From contig NZ_SSNX01000004.1 in the NCBI RefSeq assembly GCF_004801415.1, positions 1 to 64,000 of the forward strand: a stretch of DNA of 64,000 bases, read 5' to 3'. Below, piece after piece: positions 27,216 to 35,911 of the stretch; the stretch's first letter is position 1, and each line of letters starts with the position of its first letter. The notes beneath the pieces were generated by a model that saw only the letters and a list, made by a program, of their open reading frames with translations, had not been told where the DNA came from and ran no database searches. This DNA is from Deinococcus sp. KSM4-11. GTDB taxonomy: Bacteria > Deinococcota > Deinococci > Deinococcales > Deinococcaceae. The position numbers and the translations under genes are program-made.

Positions 27216-28799
27216 TTACTTCGTGACGAACCACTCGTTGGCGTACTGGAAGTCGGCCGCCTGCGTGATGCCGCGCATGCCCTGCAGGCGCTTGTTGTAC
27301 GCGGTGATGCTCTGCGGGTACCACAGGTACAGGTACGGCAGTTCCTTGGCCATCAGCGCCTGCGCCTCGTTGTACACGACCCGGCGGGCGAGGACGCTGC
27401 CGGCCTTGCGGCCGTTTTCGAGCAGCGCGTCCAGCTTGGGGTTCTTGTAGTTGGGGATGTTGTTGCCCACGTTCGCGGCCGAGGAGTCGTAGTACGGCAG
27501 CACGTCCGGGTCGGCGGGCGTGGACCACCATGCGGCGGACGCCTGGTAGTCGCGCTTGACGATCACCTGCTGGATGTACGAGTTCCAGTCCATGGTCTTG
27601 AGGTCGGCCTTCACGCCGATGTCCTTCCAGTACTGCTGTACCAGCAGCGAGATCGGCACGAGCTGCTGGTACGACGCGGTGGGCATGCTGATCACGAAGG
27701 GCTTGCCGTCCTTCATCAGCGTGCCGTCCGGGCCGGGCTTCCAGCCGGCCTGCGCGAGCAGCGCCTTGGCCTTGGCCGGGTCGTAGGGGTACTGCTGGAC
27801 ATTGGCGTTGTAGTAGGTCTTCTGGATGGGCGCGATCGGGCCGGTGGCGACCTGTCCGTAGCCCTTCAGGACGCTGGAGATCATGGCCGGGCGGTTGATG
27901 GCGTACAGCAGCGCCTGGCGCACGCGGGCGTCCTGGAAGCGCGGGTCGTCCTGGTTCAGGGCCACGAAGTAGTAGATGTTCGAGGTGGCGATGTCCAGCG
28001 TGAGGTTCGGGCTGCTCTTGACCCGGTCGACCGTCTCGGGATTGCCGATGGCGATCAGGTCCACGTCGCCGGAGAGCAGCTGGGCGAGCTGGGCGTTGCT
28101 GTCGGGCACGACCTTGAAGGTCACGCCCTGCAGTTTGGGCGCGCCGCCCCAGTAGTTCTCGTTGCGCACCATCCGGACGGTCGCGCCGGACACCACCTGC
28201 GAGACCTTGAAGGGGCCGGAGCTGACGGGGTTCTGCTTGTTGAAGGCCGTGAACTTCCACGGGTCGGTGACGCCCGCGAACGAGTGCTTGGGCAGGATGC
28301 CGGCGTAGTACGCGAGGTACGTGGGCAGCGACGCCCACGGGCGCGACAGGATGAACTCGACGGTGCTGGCATTGACCACGTTGACCTTCGTCACCGCGTT
28401 GCGCCACGTGCTGCCCTGGTTCGCGCCGAGTTCCTTCTTCAGCACCAGGTCGTTGAAGGTGAAGGCCACGTCGTCCGCCGTGAGGGGCTGGCCGTCGGAC
28501 CATTTCACGTTCTTGCGGAGGTTGAACGTCCACTTCAGGCCATCCGCGGACGCCTTCCAGGAGAGGGCCAGATCAGGGGCGGGCTTGAGGTCCTTGTCCC
28601 AGCGGGTCAGGCCGGGGAACAGCAGTTCGTTGATGAGGTTGGACTCCACGAAGGCGTTCGGACTCCAGGGATTGAAGGTCGGGTCGGCGGTCGTCACGAA
28701 GGTGGCGGTGCCGGATGGATCGGCACTCTGGGCGCGGGCAGCGCCGGCCAGCAGGAGACTCAGGGCCATCAGGGACGTCAGCTTGCCAGTTCGTTTCAT
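27216..28799 (-). CDS. dppA: Peptide ABC transporter substrate-binding protein (SBP family 5)
   Basis: 527 residues. A Sec signal peptide at residues 1-23 (MKRTGKLTSLMALSLLLAGAARA) has no lipobox cysteine, so the protein is free or loosely bound. The family-5 pattern is clear: PTFNPWSPNAFVESNLINELLFPGLTRWD, LKWTFNLRKNVKWSDGQPLTADDVAFTFN, and DARVRQALLYAINR. It captures peptides outside the membrane for DppBC. The ATG at 28799 has GAGGTGG upstream, ten bases after the IclR stop. Confidence 0.92.
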   Translation of the reverse strand: MKRTGKLTSLMALSLLLAGAARAQSADPSGTATFVTTADPTFNPWSPNAFVESNLINELLFPGLTRWDKDLKPAPDLALSWKASADGLKWTFNLRKNVKWSDGQPLTADDVAFTFNDLVLKKELGANQGSTWRNAVTKVNVVNASTVEFILSRPWASLPTYLAYYAGILPKHSFAGVTDPWKFTAFNKQNPVSSGPFKVSQVVSGATVRMVRNENYWGGAPKLQGVTFKVVPDSNAQLAQLLSGDVDLIAIGNPETVDRVKSSPNLTLDIATSNIYYFVALNQDDPRFQDARVRQALLYAINRPAMISSVLKGYGQVATGPIAPIQKTYYNANVQQYPYDPAKAKALLAQAGWKPGPDGTLMKDGKPFVISMPTASYQQLVPISLLVQQYWKDIGVKADLKTMDWNSYIQQVIVKRDYQASAAWWSTPADPDVLPYYDSSAANVGNNIPNYKNPKLDALLENGRKAGSVLARRVVYNEAQALMAKELPYLYLWYPQSITAYNKRLQGMRGITQAADFQYANEWFVTK

Positions 28800-28809
28800 A
28801 CGGGCCACC

Positions 28810-29616
28810 TCACTTGGGGGGGGACGACAGGGGACGGTTGTGACCGAGCTGGCGCGAGATGCGCTGCGCGGCGGCGCTGATCTCTTCACCGAGTTCCGCG
28901 AGGCGGTGCGGCGTCATGCGGGAGGCGGGGCCACCAACGCTGATCGCGCCAATGACCGCGCCACCCGCCCCGAAGATGGGGGCACCAACGCCGCGCGCCT
29001 CCTCGTCGATGTCGAGGTCACTCACGGCGTAGCCACGCAGGCGGATCGAGTCAAGTTCGGCCCGGAGTGCCTCGGGGTCGAGCTCGGTATGGGGTGTGAA
29101 GCGGGGCATGTCCGGCAGGCCGGTCAGCACGGCGTGCTGTTGTTCCGGCGGCAGAAAGGCCAGCACGGCCTTGGGGCAGGCGCCGGCGTGCAGCGGGGTG
29201 CGCCGTCCGGGTTCGGTGACCAGCCGCACCGGGCGCAGGCCGTCGCGGTGATCCACGCTGGTCATCTGGTCGCCGTCGAGCACAAACAGGTTGACGGTCT
29301 CGCCGGTCGACTGCGACACCTCGTCCATGAACGGCTGCGCCGCGCTGACGAAGGTGGGCTGCGGCTGCGAGGCGGCGGCCAGCTGATCGACCAGGGTGGT
29401 GAGCACAAAGCGGTCGTCTTCGTCGAGCCGGATGAAGCCCACGTGCTGGAGCGTCCGCAGGCAGCGGAACGCCTGGTTGCGGTCGAGATCGAGTTGCTGC
29501 GCCAGCTCTGAGGGGGTGTAGCGGTGCGGGGGGCGGCCGAAGACCAGCAGAACTTCGAGGGTGAGGGCGGCGGATTGAATGAGGTAGCGCGGAACATCCC
29601 TGGTCGACTGGGTCAC
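28810..29616 (-). CDS. IclR-family transcriptional regulator of the peptide operon
   Basis: 268 residues. It has an N-terminal winged helix-turn-helix (YTPSELAQQLDLDRNQAFRCLRTLQHVGFIRLDEDD, about residues 33-67) and an IclR effector domain with GACPKAVLAFLP and GYAVSDLDIDEEARGVGAPIFG. First gene of the minus-strand operon, so it probably controls itself and the importer. A 13-bp palindrome 23 bases upstream is a candidate operator. The effector is likely a small acid or peptide breakdown product. GGAGG precedes the ATG. Confidence 0.9.
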   Translation of the reverse strand: MTQSTRDVPRYLIQSAALTLEVLLVFGRPPHRYTPSELAQQLDLDRNQAFRCLRTLQHVGFIRLDEDDRFVLTTLVDQLAAASQPQPTFVSAAQPFMDEVSQSTGETVNLFVLDGDQMTSVDHRDGLRPVRLVTEPGRRTPLHAGACPKAVLAFLPPEQQHAVLTGLPDMPRFTPHTELDPEALRAELDSIRLRGYAVSDLDIDEEARGVGAPIFGAGGAVIGAISVGGPASRMTPHRLAELGEEISAAAQRISRQLGHNRPLSSPPK

Positions 29617-30120
29617 CCTGGCCTCCTGGTTGATCTTCTCAAACCGTTTGATAGATCCTAACGGTCACCACAGTCCAGCGCAAGGCCCACGGCGAAACGC
29701 CCAGGCCAGCGATGTAGACAAGCCGCTCACCGTGCCCCGGCAACCGGCGAACGCGACGACCTGCCCTGGGGGCTCTGAGGGTTCCGGATTCTCTCCAGGA
29801 AAGGAGGCGACGGCCGCTGATCATGGCCCGGTCATGGGGCGTTGCCTACCCTGCACTTACTTCGACTGGTGAGTGACCGCGTGGTCGGCATCTCTGGGCG
29901 AAGCGCACACCCTCGGCGGCGTCCGAGTCCAGCTCCCGGCCGCCCTTCCTGGAGAGACCTGATGAGTCCTTGACCTGCCACCTCCCAGCGGTTCAGCGCC
30001 TCGCGTGAAGGCACGGCCACGGATCGGCCTGTTCCTGAAGGCAGTGGCGACCGTCAGCGGTAAGTTCCGCGATCTTCGTTGGGGCCCAGCTCCGGGAAGC
30101 CAGCGGTATCGGAGGAAGGC
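29617..30120. other. Divergent intergenic region between peptide operon and CIS locus
   Basis: 504 bases. The left end holds the IclR ribosome site and palindrome. The rest is GC-rich with no convincing coding frame and no clear -35/-10 pair pointing right. The last 15 bases carry GGAGGAAGG, the ribosome site of the first CIS gene. A regulatory role is expected but not visible. Confidence 0.5.
29639..29651. promoter_or_regulatory. Candidate IclR operator palindrome
   Basis: TCAAAC-C-GTTTGA, a perfect six-base inverted repeat around one base, 23 bp before the iclR start. Its size and place suit an autoregulatory IclR site. Confidence 0.45.
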
Positions 30121-30801
30121 ATGTTCGATGGAGTCACCCGGCGGCTGACCGACTGGGCCACCGCGCAGGGAGCGAGCACCGTGACGTCGGCCTCAGAGAC
30201 GCCGCCAGACGGTCAAGCGTCGGCGCAGCTGACCCTGCTGGCGATCCTGCCCTTTCCGCCGCCACGGTCACAGACTCGCGCGCCGCTGCGGTTCCGGCTG
30301 CGCTACCTCGTCACCTGCGCGCCGAGCTCCACGCCTGCCGCGGAGCACCTGCTGGGCCAACTTCTGGTTCGGGCCATGCAGGAGCCGGACTTCCAGGTGG
30401 AACTGGGCGACCCCGCCCCGGAGCTGTGGACGGCCCTGGGCTGGCGGCCCCAAGCGGCCTTCTGGCTGCTCGTCCCCGTCACTGTGCCGCTGGAACAACC
30501 GCACGCTCCATTGGCGCGGGAGCACGTGCTCAGCGTGCAGTCCTCCGGGCGGGTCTGGCGGCGTGGCACCGTCACCGACGCGCAGGGTCAGCCGGTGGCC
30601 GGTGCGCGTGTGCAGCTGGAGGGCGCGCCGGAACCGCTGTACACGAATCCGGCCGGAGAGTTCGAACTGGCCGCCCGCCCGGAAGACACCCTGCACGTCG
30701 CGGCCGTCGTGGGCGGCCAGGTGCAAGAGGTGCTGGCCCAGCTACCGGGGCGGGAGACCCCGTGGCCGGTGCAGGTGCCGCCGCCCGAGCAGACCGCCTG
30801 A
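30121..30801 (+). CDS. CIS cap/sheath-terminator protein, Pvc16-like (DUF4255)
   Basis: 226 residues. The N-terminal 150 residues fit the Pvc16-type family that caps the sheath-tube in extracellular CIS particles: MFDGVTRRLTDW at the start, a beta-rich middle (FRLRYLVTCAPSSTPAAEHLLGQLLVRAM) and WLLVPVTVPLEQPHAPLAREHVLSVQ. It ends in a short transthyretin-like fold (GTVTDAQGQPVAGARVQLEG, GEFELAA). The ATG at 30121 has GGAGGAAGGC directly upstream. First gene of the CIS locus, 48 bases before the sheath gene. The name is from pattern and context. Confidence 0.7.
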   Translation: MFDGVTRRLTDWATAQGASTVTSASETPPDGQASAQLTLLAILPFPPPRSQTRAPLRFRLRYLVTCAPSSTPAAEHLLGQLLVRAMQEPDFQVELGDPAPELWTALGWRPQAAFWLLVPVTVPLEQPHAPLAREHVLSVQSSGRVWRRGTVTDAQGQPVAGARVQLEGAPEPLYTNPAGEFELAARPEDTLHVAAVVGGQVQEVLAQLPGRETPWPVQVPPPEQTA

Positions 30802-30849
30802 TCCGCCCACTCTTCCCGTTCGCTGGTTGTCCTAAATAAAGGAGTATCC

Positions 30850-32067
30850 ATGCCGAATTACCTTGCGCCGGATGTCTACGTCGAGGAAGTGCCGGGCGGC
30901 CCACGGCCCATCGAGGCGGTCGGAACGAGCACGGCCGCGTTCATCGGCGTGGCGCCGGACGCCGGCGCGCTGGCGCAGGACATCCGCGCGGTCACGAACT
31001 GGTCTGAATTCCAGCGCCTGTACGCCTGGGCGGGGCAGGCGAGCACCGACCTGTCGCAGGCGGTCTTCGGCTTTTTCCAGAACGGCGGGCAGCGCTGCTA
31101 CGTGGTGAATACCGGGGCGTCGCGCGATCTGCCGGCCGCCCTGAACCTCGTCGCGCAGCGGGACGACGTGGCGATTGTGGCCGCGCCGGGCTTCACGGAC
31201 GCGACCAGTTACGATGCCCTGCTGAGCCACTGCGAGGGCCTGGGCGACCGGGTGGCGATCCTCGACGCCGCGCACGACGTTCCGGACGTGATGGCCCTGA
31301 CCCAGGTGGCCCGCCCGGCCCCGGCCGCCCGCACTGGAGCGGACGCGCCAGCCCGCGACGGTGCTGACCGACCGCCGCCTGGCGAACTGCACGGCCTGCG
31401 CCCCCGGCAGTCCGACGACGGCTACGGCGCCGTGTACTTTCCGTGGCTACGGGTGCGCGACCCGGTGAACCCGGCCGCGCTGGTGGACGTGCCGCCCAGC
31501 GGGCACATGGCGGGCATCTGGGCGCGCACGGACGCCACGCGCGGCGTGCACAAGGCCCCGGCGAACGAGGCAGTGCGCGGCGCGCTGGACCTCACGTACC
31601 ACCTCACGCGCGCCGAGCAGGAACAGCTGAACAGCCACGGCGTGAACTGCGTGCGCTTCTTCTCCACCGAGGGCGTGCGGGTGTGGGGCGCGCGGACGGT
31701 CGCGGACAGCGCCAGCGAGTTCCGCTACCTGAACGTCCGGCGGCTGTTCAACATGATCAAGGAGTCCATTGCCGTGAGCACGCGCTGGATCGTGTTCGAG
31801 CCGAACGACGAGACGCTGTGGAAGTCCATCCGGCGGGACGTGAGCGCTTTCCTGTTGCACCAGTGGCGGGACGGAGCGCTGATGGGCCGCACGCCGCAGG
31901 AGGCGTTCTTCGTGAAGTGCGACCGGGAAACCAATCCGCCCGAGGTGATCGACGCCGGGCAGGTCGTCACGCTGATCGGCGTGGCCCCCGTGAAACCGGC
32001 GGAATTCATCGTGTTCCGCCTCAGCCAGATGGATCAGCGCAGCGACACGCAAGGGCTGGGTGAGTGA
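30850..32067 (+). CDS. Contractile tail sheath protein
   Basis: 405 residues. Sheath hallmarks are strong: MPNYLAPDVYVEEVPGGPRPIEAVGTSTAAFIGVAP at the start, AVYFPWLRVRDP and VPPSGHMAGIWARTDATRGV followed by HKAPANEAVRG in the middle, and the C-terminal FLLHQWRDGALMGRTPQEAFFVKCD. The sheath shortens to drive the inner tube through a target membrane. Only one sheath gene is present, where many CIS loci have two or three. Residues 154-190 are an Arg/Pro/Ala/Asp-rich insertion before the YFPW strand. Overlaps the tube gene by four bases. Confidence 0.95.
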   Translation: MPNYLAPDVYVEEVPGGPRPIEAVGTSTAAFIGVAPDAGALAQDIRAVTNWSEFQRLYAWAGQASTDLSQAVFGFFQNGGQRCYVVNTGASRDLPAALNLVAQRDDVAIVAAPGFTDATSYDALLSHCEGLGDRVAILDAAHDVPDVMALTQVARPAPAARTGADAPARDGADRPPPGELHGLRPRQSDDGYGAVYFPWLRVRDPVNPAALVDVPPSGHMAGIWARTDATRGVHKAPANEAVRGALDLTYHLTRAEQEQLNSHGVNCVRFFSTEGVRVWGARTVADSASEFRYLNVRRLFNMIKESIAVSTRWIVFEPNDETLWKSIRRDVSAFLLHQWRDGALMGRTPQEAFFVKCDRETNPPEVIDAGQVVTLIGVAPVKPAEFIVFRLSQMDQRSDTQGLGE

Positions 32068-32501
32068 GCGTGCCGGATACTCTCGATCCGTACCGCAGCT
32101 ACAACTTCAAGATCGTCATCCAGGGCGTCGTGGAGGGGCACTTCACGCAGTGCAGCGGCCTGGGCGTGCGCCTGGGCGTGATCCGCTACCGCGAGGGTGG
32201 CAACGGGCAGGTTGCCCGCGCGCTGCCGGGCCGGGTGGAGTACGCGGACGTGGAACTGAAGTACGGCCTGACGAAGTCGCGTGAACTGTGGGACTGGCTG
32301 ATGACTGCCGTGCAGGGCGAGGTGGTGCGCAAGAACGTGTCCATCCTGATGCTGGACGCGCAGGGAACGCAGGAGGTCATGCGCTGGAACCTCGTGAACG
32401 CGTGGCCGTCGCAGTGGCGCGGCGCGGTGCTGGACGCCATGAGCCAGGAGGCCGCGCTGGAGCACCTGACACTGGTGTACGACACCCTCGAGCGCGCATG
32501 A
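32064..32501 (+). CDS. CIS inner tube protein (phage tail tube-like)
   Basis: 145 residues. It matches the CIS tube family: LDPYRSYNFKIVIQGVVEGHFTQCSGLGV, then YREGGNGQVARALPGRVEYADVELKYGLTKSRELWDWL and ending AALEHLTLVYDTLER. Stacked hexamers would form the hollow tube inside the sheath. GTG start overlapping the sheath stop. Only one tube gene is found, although many loci carry a second copy for the baseplate end. Confidence 0.93.
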   Translation: MSVPDTLDPYRSYNFKIVIQGVVEGHFTQCSGLGVRLGVIRYREGGNGQVARALPGRVEYADVELKYGLTKSRELWDWLMTAVQGEVVRKNVSILMLDAQGTQEVMRWNLVNAWPSQWRGAVLDAMSQEAALEHLTLVYDTLERA

Positions 32502-33346
32502 AGGTGCCACGCCCACCCAGACCCCTGCGGCTCTGGCTGCGCCGCTGGGCGGTCGAGGCCCTGCGCGCCGTGGACTCTTGGGAGGAGAATGACCCCGTTC
32601 CGGACCGGCCTGGGGTGCCGGAAGCATGGCTGGAGCGCGTCCGCGGGGCGTCGGGGATTCGCTGGATGCAGGCGGGGGAGAGCGCCGCGGTGTCGGGGCC
32701 GGCCGGGCCGGAGCGTGGCTTCACTGTCAGCGCGGTGCAACCGGCCGTTCCCCACTCATCCGACCGGGAGGTCGCGCCGCCCCGCCGCCTTGGAACCCCG
32801 ATTCCCCTGACCTTCTCCGTTCCGCTTCCTGTGACGGACTCCCGACCGGTCTTTCCAGAGCACCCGGCCTCGCCGCCAGCCGTCCAGACCGAGGTGCGGG
32901 AAGTGCGCCCCATGGTGCCGCCCCCATTCCCGCCAACCTGGGATCAGCCCCTGCCGACCCGCCCACCCGCCCCGCCGCACTGGCCTGCGGTGGCCCCACC
33001 CTCGGCGCCTCCCCCGTGGCCGCTGGCCGCGCCGAAGCTGATGGATTCGCCCGTGCCCGCATGGCCGACCAGCTCCACACCCGTTCAGGATGAGGGCATC
33101 ACAGCTTGGCCCCAGACGCCCGTCAATGCCGTGGGCATGCCGACCTATTCGCAGAGGGTCTCCGGCGCGCCCGAAGTTGCCTGGAGCGCCGCTGCGGAGG
33201 AGCCACCGCTGGAACACTGGCCGACCCTCCCCGCGGTTCAGGCTGATCCGCTGGACGTCTGGCACGCCGCGCGGCGCGAGCAGGAACGCTGGCGGGAACT
33301 GGAGCGCGAACAGGCGGGTGAACGGTGGAACGGGTCAATTTCCTGA
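32498..33346 (+). CDS. Proline-rich hypothetical protein of CIS locus
   Basis: 282 residues, not recognised. The first 40 residues are basic-helical (RPLRLWLRRWAVEALRAVDSWE). Residues 80-215 are extremely rich in Pro (PTRPPAPPHWPAVAPPSAPP region), and the end is a charged helix (DVWHAARREQERWRELEREQ). The flanking helices recall the small helical proteins found between tube and hub genes in other CIS loci, with a long disordered insert. A tape-measure role is possible since no other candidate exists. Its ATG overlaps the tube stop (ATGA), and the hub gene starts inside its last 22 bases. Confidence 0.65.
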   Translation: MKVPRPPRPLRLWLRRWAVEALRAVDSWEENDPVPDRPGVPEAWLERVRGASGIRWMQAGESAAVSGPAGPERGFTVSAVQPAVPHSSDREVAPPRRLGTPIPLTFSVPLPVTDSRPVFPEHPASPPAVQTEVREVRPMVPPPFPPTWDQPLPTRPPAPPHWPAVAPPSAPPPWPLAAPKLMDSPVPAWPTSSTPVQDEGITAWPQTPVNAVGMPTYSQRVSGAPEVAWSAAAEEPPLEHWPTLPAVQADPLDVWHAARREQERWRELEREQAGERWNGSIS

Positions 33347-34110
33347 TCGAGGCCACGAACGAGCGGGTGTCGTGCCTGCTGAACCCCGAACACCTGACCG
33401 TCACGCGGCAGGCGGGCGTGGGCCAGAGCCGGTCCGTGGGGGGGCTGCTGGGTGGCCGGGCCACGGGTGACGATCCGCTGCTGGCCCTCGGCGGCGGAGT
33501 GACGGAACTCGAGCTGCACCTGCTGTTCGACACTTCCGTGCAGGAGCCGCCGCAGCGCGTGACGGACGTGCGCGACCTCACCCGGCCGCTGTGGCAGCTG
33601 GCCGAGGAGCAGGGCGTGCAGGGCCGCGCGCCAGCCCTGGCCCGCGTGCGCTTCCTGTGGGGCAAATCCTGGAATGTGCTGGGCGTGATCCTGGCGGTCA
33701 GTGAGCGCTTCGAGCAGTTCGCCGCCAGCGGAGCTCCGCAGCGGTCCTGGTTGCATCTGCGGCTGCGCCGCGTGCCAGAGCAGGTGCCGGATGAGACGCT
33801 GTCCGGCCCGACGACCGCGCCCGGCTGGGGGGACTGGCCGGTTCTGCCCTCTGCGGGGGGGGGCGCCGTTCCTGCCGACGTGTATGCCGTGCAGGGGGAT
33901 GGCCTGCAGTCGGGCAGCCGCCTGGACACGCTGGCCGCCCAGATATACGGCGACCCGGCCGCGTGGCGCTGGATCGCGGCCGTCAACGACCTCGCCAGTC
34001 CCTTCGAACTGGTGGCCGGGCAACTCCTCCACTTGCCGGAGTTGCTGTCCGTCGCGGGTTCCGGTGGCCTGGACGGTACAGGTTCCGTGACCTCCGGGGG
34101 AACGCCATGA
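33325..34110 (+). CDS. CIS baseplate hub protein with LysM domain (Pvc7/gp53-like)
   Basis: 261 residues. The N-terminal VNFLIEATNERVSCLLNPEHLTVTRQ is the 'FNPe' start of this family. A beta domain with ELELHLLFDTS follows. The C-terminal 50 residues are a LysM-like module, DTLAAQIYGDPAAWRWIAAVN then LVAGQLLHLP, as in T4 gp53-type proteins that bridge tube and spike. The GTG start at 33325 lies inside the end of the proline-rich gene, and the stop overlaps the spike gene. Confidence 0.88.
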   Translation: MERVNFLIEATNERVSCLLNPEHLTVTRQAGVGQSRSVGGLLGGRATGDDPLLALGGGVTELELHLLFDTSVQEPPQRVTDVRDLTRPLWQLAEEQGVQGRAPALARVRFLWGKSWNVLGVILAVSERFEQFAASGAPQRSWLHLRLRRVPEQVPDETLSGPTTAPGWGDWPVLPSAGGGAVPADVYAVQGDGLQSGSRLDTLAAQIYGDPAAWRWIAAVNDLASPFELVAGQLLHLPELLSVAGSGGLDGTGSVTSGGTP

Positions 34111-35570
34111 CGGCGCCCATGCCTGCGCTGCGGCCGACGGCGGCCCTGCGCGTGCGTCTGGGTGGACAGACCCTGGAGGGCTGGGAGGGCGCGGTGCATG
34201 CGCTGTGGGTCGTGCAGCGGCTCTCGCTGCCGGCCGCCTGCGAACTGGTTCTGCGGGGCCCTGGCCCGCTGCCGGCGCAGCCCGGAGACCCGCTGGTGGT
34301 CGACACCGTCGGTGGGCCGACCGTCTTCAGCGGGGAGGTGTCCGCTGTGGGCGTGGAGTTCCTGGCGGGTGGCGCGCGGGAAGTGCGGATCCGCGCCTAC
34401 GACCCACTGCAACGCCTGCGCCGCAGCCAGACCGCGCAGGTGCGCGCAGGGCTGAACCTGCACGGCCTCGCCGAGGAACTCGCGGCGGGCCTGGGCGTGG
34501 CCGTGCAACTGGACGTGCCCGCCCTGACGCGCACCTGGGGCGCGCAGGTGCGGCAGTCGGACTTCGACCTGCTCCGGCTCCTCAGTGAACGCAGCGGGCG
34601 GGCCTTCCGCCTCCGGGACGGCCAGCTCGACTTCCTGGGGCCCGCCGGGGACGGCTCGCAGGTCACGCTCCGGCTGGGGCAGGCGCTGCTGGAAGTGCGC
34701 GTGGAACGCAACGCCGATCCTGCCTGCGCCTCGGTGGAGGTGCGCGGCTGGAACGCCCTGACCGTCCAAGCCGTGCAGGGCCGCGCCGAGGCACCGGGCG
34801 GTGGCGGCGCCCGGCAGGTGGTGGGCGTACAGGCCGAAAACGATGAGGAAGCGCGGTGGCTGGCGCAGGCCGAACTGGATCGGCGCTCGGGGGCAGCGCG
34901 CACCTGCTGGGGCGTGAGCGGCGGCGACGTGCGCCTCGTGCCGGGCAGTGGGGTGCGCCTGGAGGGCCTAGGCGACGGCCTGGACGGCGACTTCGTCCTC
35001 ACGGAGGTCACGCACCGCATCGAGGCTGCCACCGGCTTCGTGACCGAGTTCAGCAGCGCGCCCCTCCCACCCCTGTCGCCCCCGGTGCCCGTGGCGACCT
35101 TCGGTATGGTCACACACGTCGACGACCCGCAGGCGCTCGGGCGGGTGCGCGTGACGCTGCCCGCCCAGGGCGACCTGGAAAGCGACTGGCTGCACGTGCT
35201 GAGCCTCGCGGCCGGGGCGGACAAGGGCCTGATGGCGCTGCCGGACGTGGGCGACACGGTACTGGTGCTGCTGCCCGCCGGGGATGGCAGTTCCGGCGTG
35301 GTGCTGGGCGGTCTGTACGGCGCGCCAGGCATGCCAGACAGCGGTGTGGAGGGCGGCGCCACCCGGCGCTACACGCTGCGCACGGCCGCCGGGCAGCAGG
35401 TGGTGCTGGACGCGGCGGCAGGGGTGCTACGCCTGGAGGACGGCCAGGGCAGCGTCGTGGAACTCACGCCGGAGGGCCTGCACATCCACGCGCAGACGCG
35501 GCTGGTGCTGGAAGCGCCGGGGCAGGAAGTCCTGATCCGCGGCCAGCGCATCAACTTCGAGAGGGCCTGA
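34107..35570 (+). CDS. VgrG-like spike/hub protein
   Basis: 487 residues. A gp27-like N-terminal hub domain (ADPLQRL-like region AYDPLQRLRRSQTA, then RQSDFDLLRLLSERSGRAFRL) is followed by an OB-fold gpV domain from about residue 330 (FGMVTHVDDPQALGRVRVTL, then DVGDTVLVLLPAGDGSSGVVLG). The C-terminus is a short beta-helical spike (RLEDGQGSVVELTPEGLHIH). It forms the trimeric tip at the end of the tube. ATG at 34107 overlapping the hub stop. No toxin extension is fused to it. Confidence 0.92.
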   Translation: MTAPMPALRPTAALRVRLGGQTLEGWEGAVHALWVVQRLSLPAACELVLRGPGPLPAQPGDPLVVDTVGGPTVFSGEVSAVGVEFLAGGAREVRIRAYDPLQRLRRSQTAQVRAGLNLHGLAEELAAGLGVAVQLDVPALTRTWGAQVRQSDFDLLRLLSERSGRAFRLRDGQLDFLGPAGDGSQVTLRLGQALLEVRVERNADPACASVEVRGWNALTVQAVQGRAEAPGGGGARQVVGVQAENDEEARWLAQAELDRRSGAARTCWGVSGGDVRLVPGSGVRLEGLGDGLDGDFVLTEVTHRIEAATGFVTEFSSAPLPPLSPPVPVATFGMVTHVDDPQALGRVRVTLPAQGDLESDWLHVLSLAAGADKGLMALPDVGDTVLVLLPAGDGSSGVVLGGLYGAPGMPDSGVEGGATRRYTLRTAAGQQVVLDAAAGVLRLEDGQGSVVELTPEGLHIHAQTRLVLEAPGQEVLIRGQRINFERA

Positions 35571-35911
35571 TGAAACTCCTGACGGATAAAGCGCAGCTGG
35601 TCTGCGCGCACGAGATCGGCCGGGTGGGCCTCCAGGCCTCGCAGTCCCTGGTCTTCGTGGAGGGGCAGGCGCTGCTCGTCGACGATGACCCGGAGGGGCG
35701 GCCCATCCGTTTCTGCCCGAACTACGGCGTGGGCATCAAGCCCTGCCAGCGCACCCTCAAGGTGAAGCAGGGGTACTCCACGCTGCTACGCATCGGCGGC
35801 CAGCGTGTGGCGCTCGACAGCGTGCGCGGCCTGACCGACGGCACCCCTCCTGGCGTGGTCGAGTATCTGGTCCGCCAGCCCGGCCAGGAGCTGCTGGAGG
35901 AACGCCCGTGA
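35570..35911 (+). CDS. Small spike-associated baseplate protein (PAAR-position gene)
   Basis: 113 residues: MKLLTDKAQLVCAHEIGRVGL at the start, a FCPNYGVGIKPCQRTL segment and GYSTLLRIGGQRVAL. It sits exactly between the spike and gp25 genes, where CIS loci keep the PAAR tip protein. The Cys-His-rich first half (C12, H14, C49, C58) could bind the metal that sharpens such tips. I do not see PAAR repeats, so the role is from position. ATG overlaps the spike stop by one base. Confidence 0.65.
   Translation: MKLLTDKAQLVCAHEIGRVGLQASQSLVFVEGQALLVDDDPEGRPIRFCPNYGVGIKPCQRTLKVKQGYSTLLRIGGQRVALDSVRGLTDGTPPGVVEYLVRQPGQELLEERP

Noticed and set aside
27009..28880. Plus-strand frame of 623 codons opposite the peptide-binding protein
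   Set aside because: No domain and biased composition. The opposite frame is a complete family-5 binding protein.
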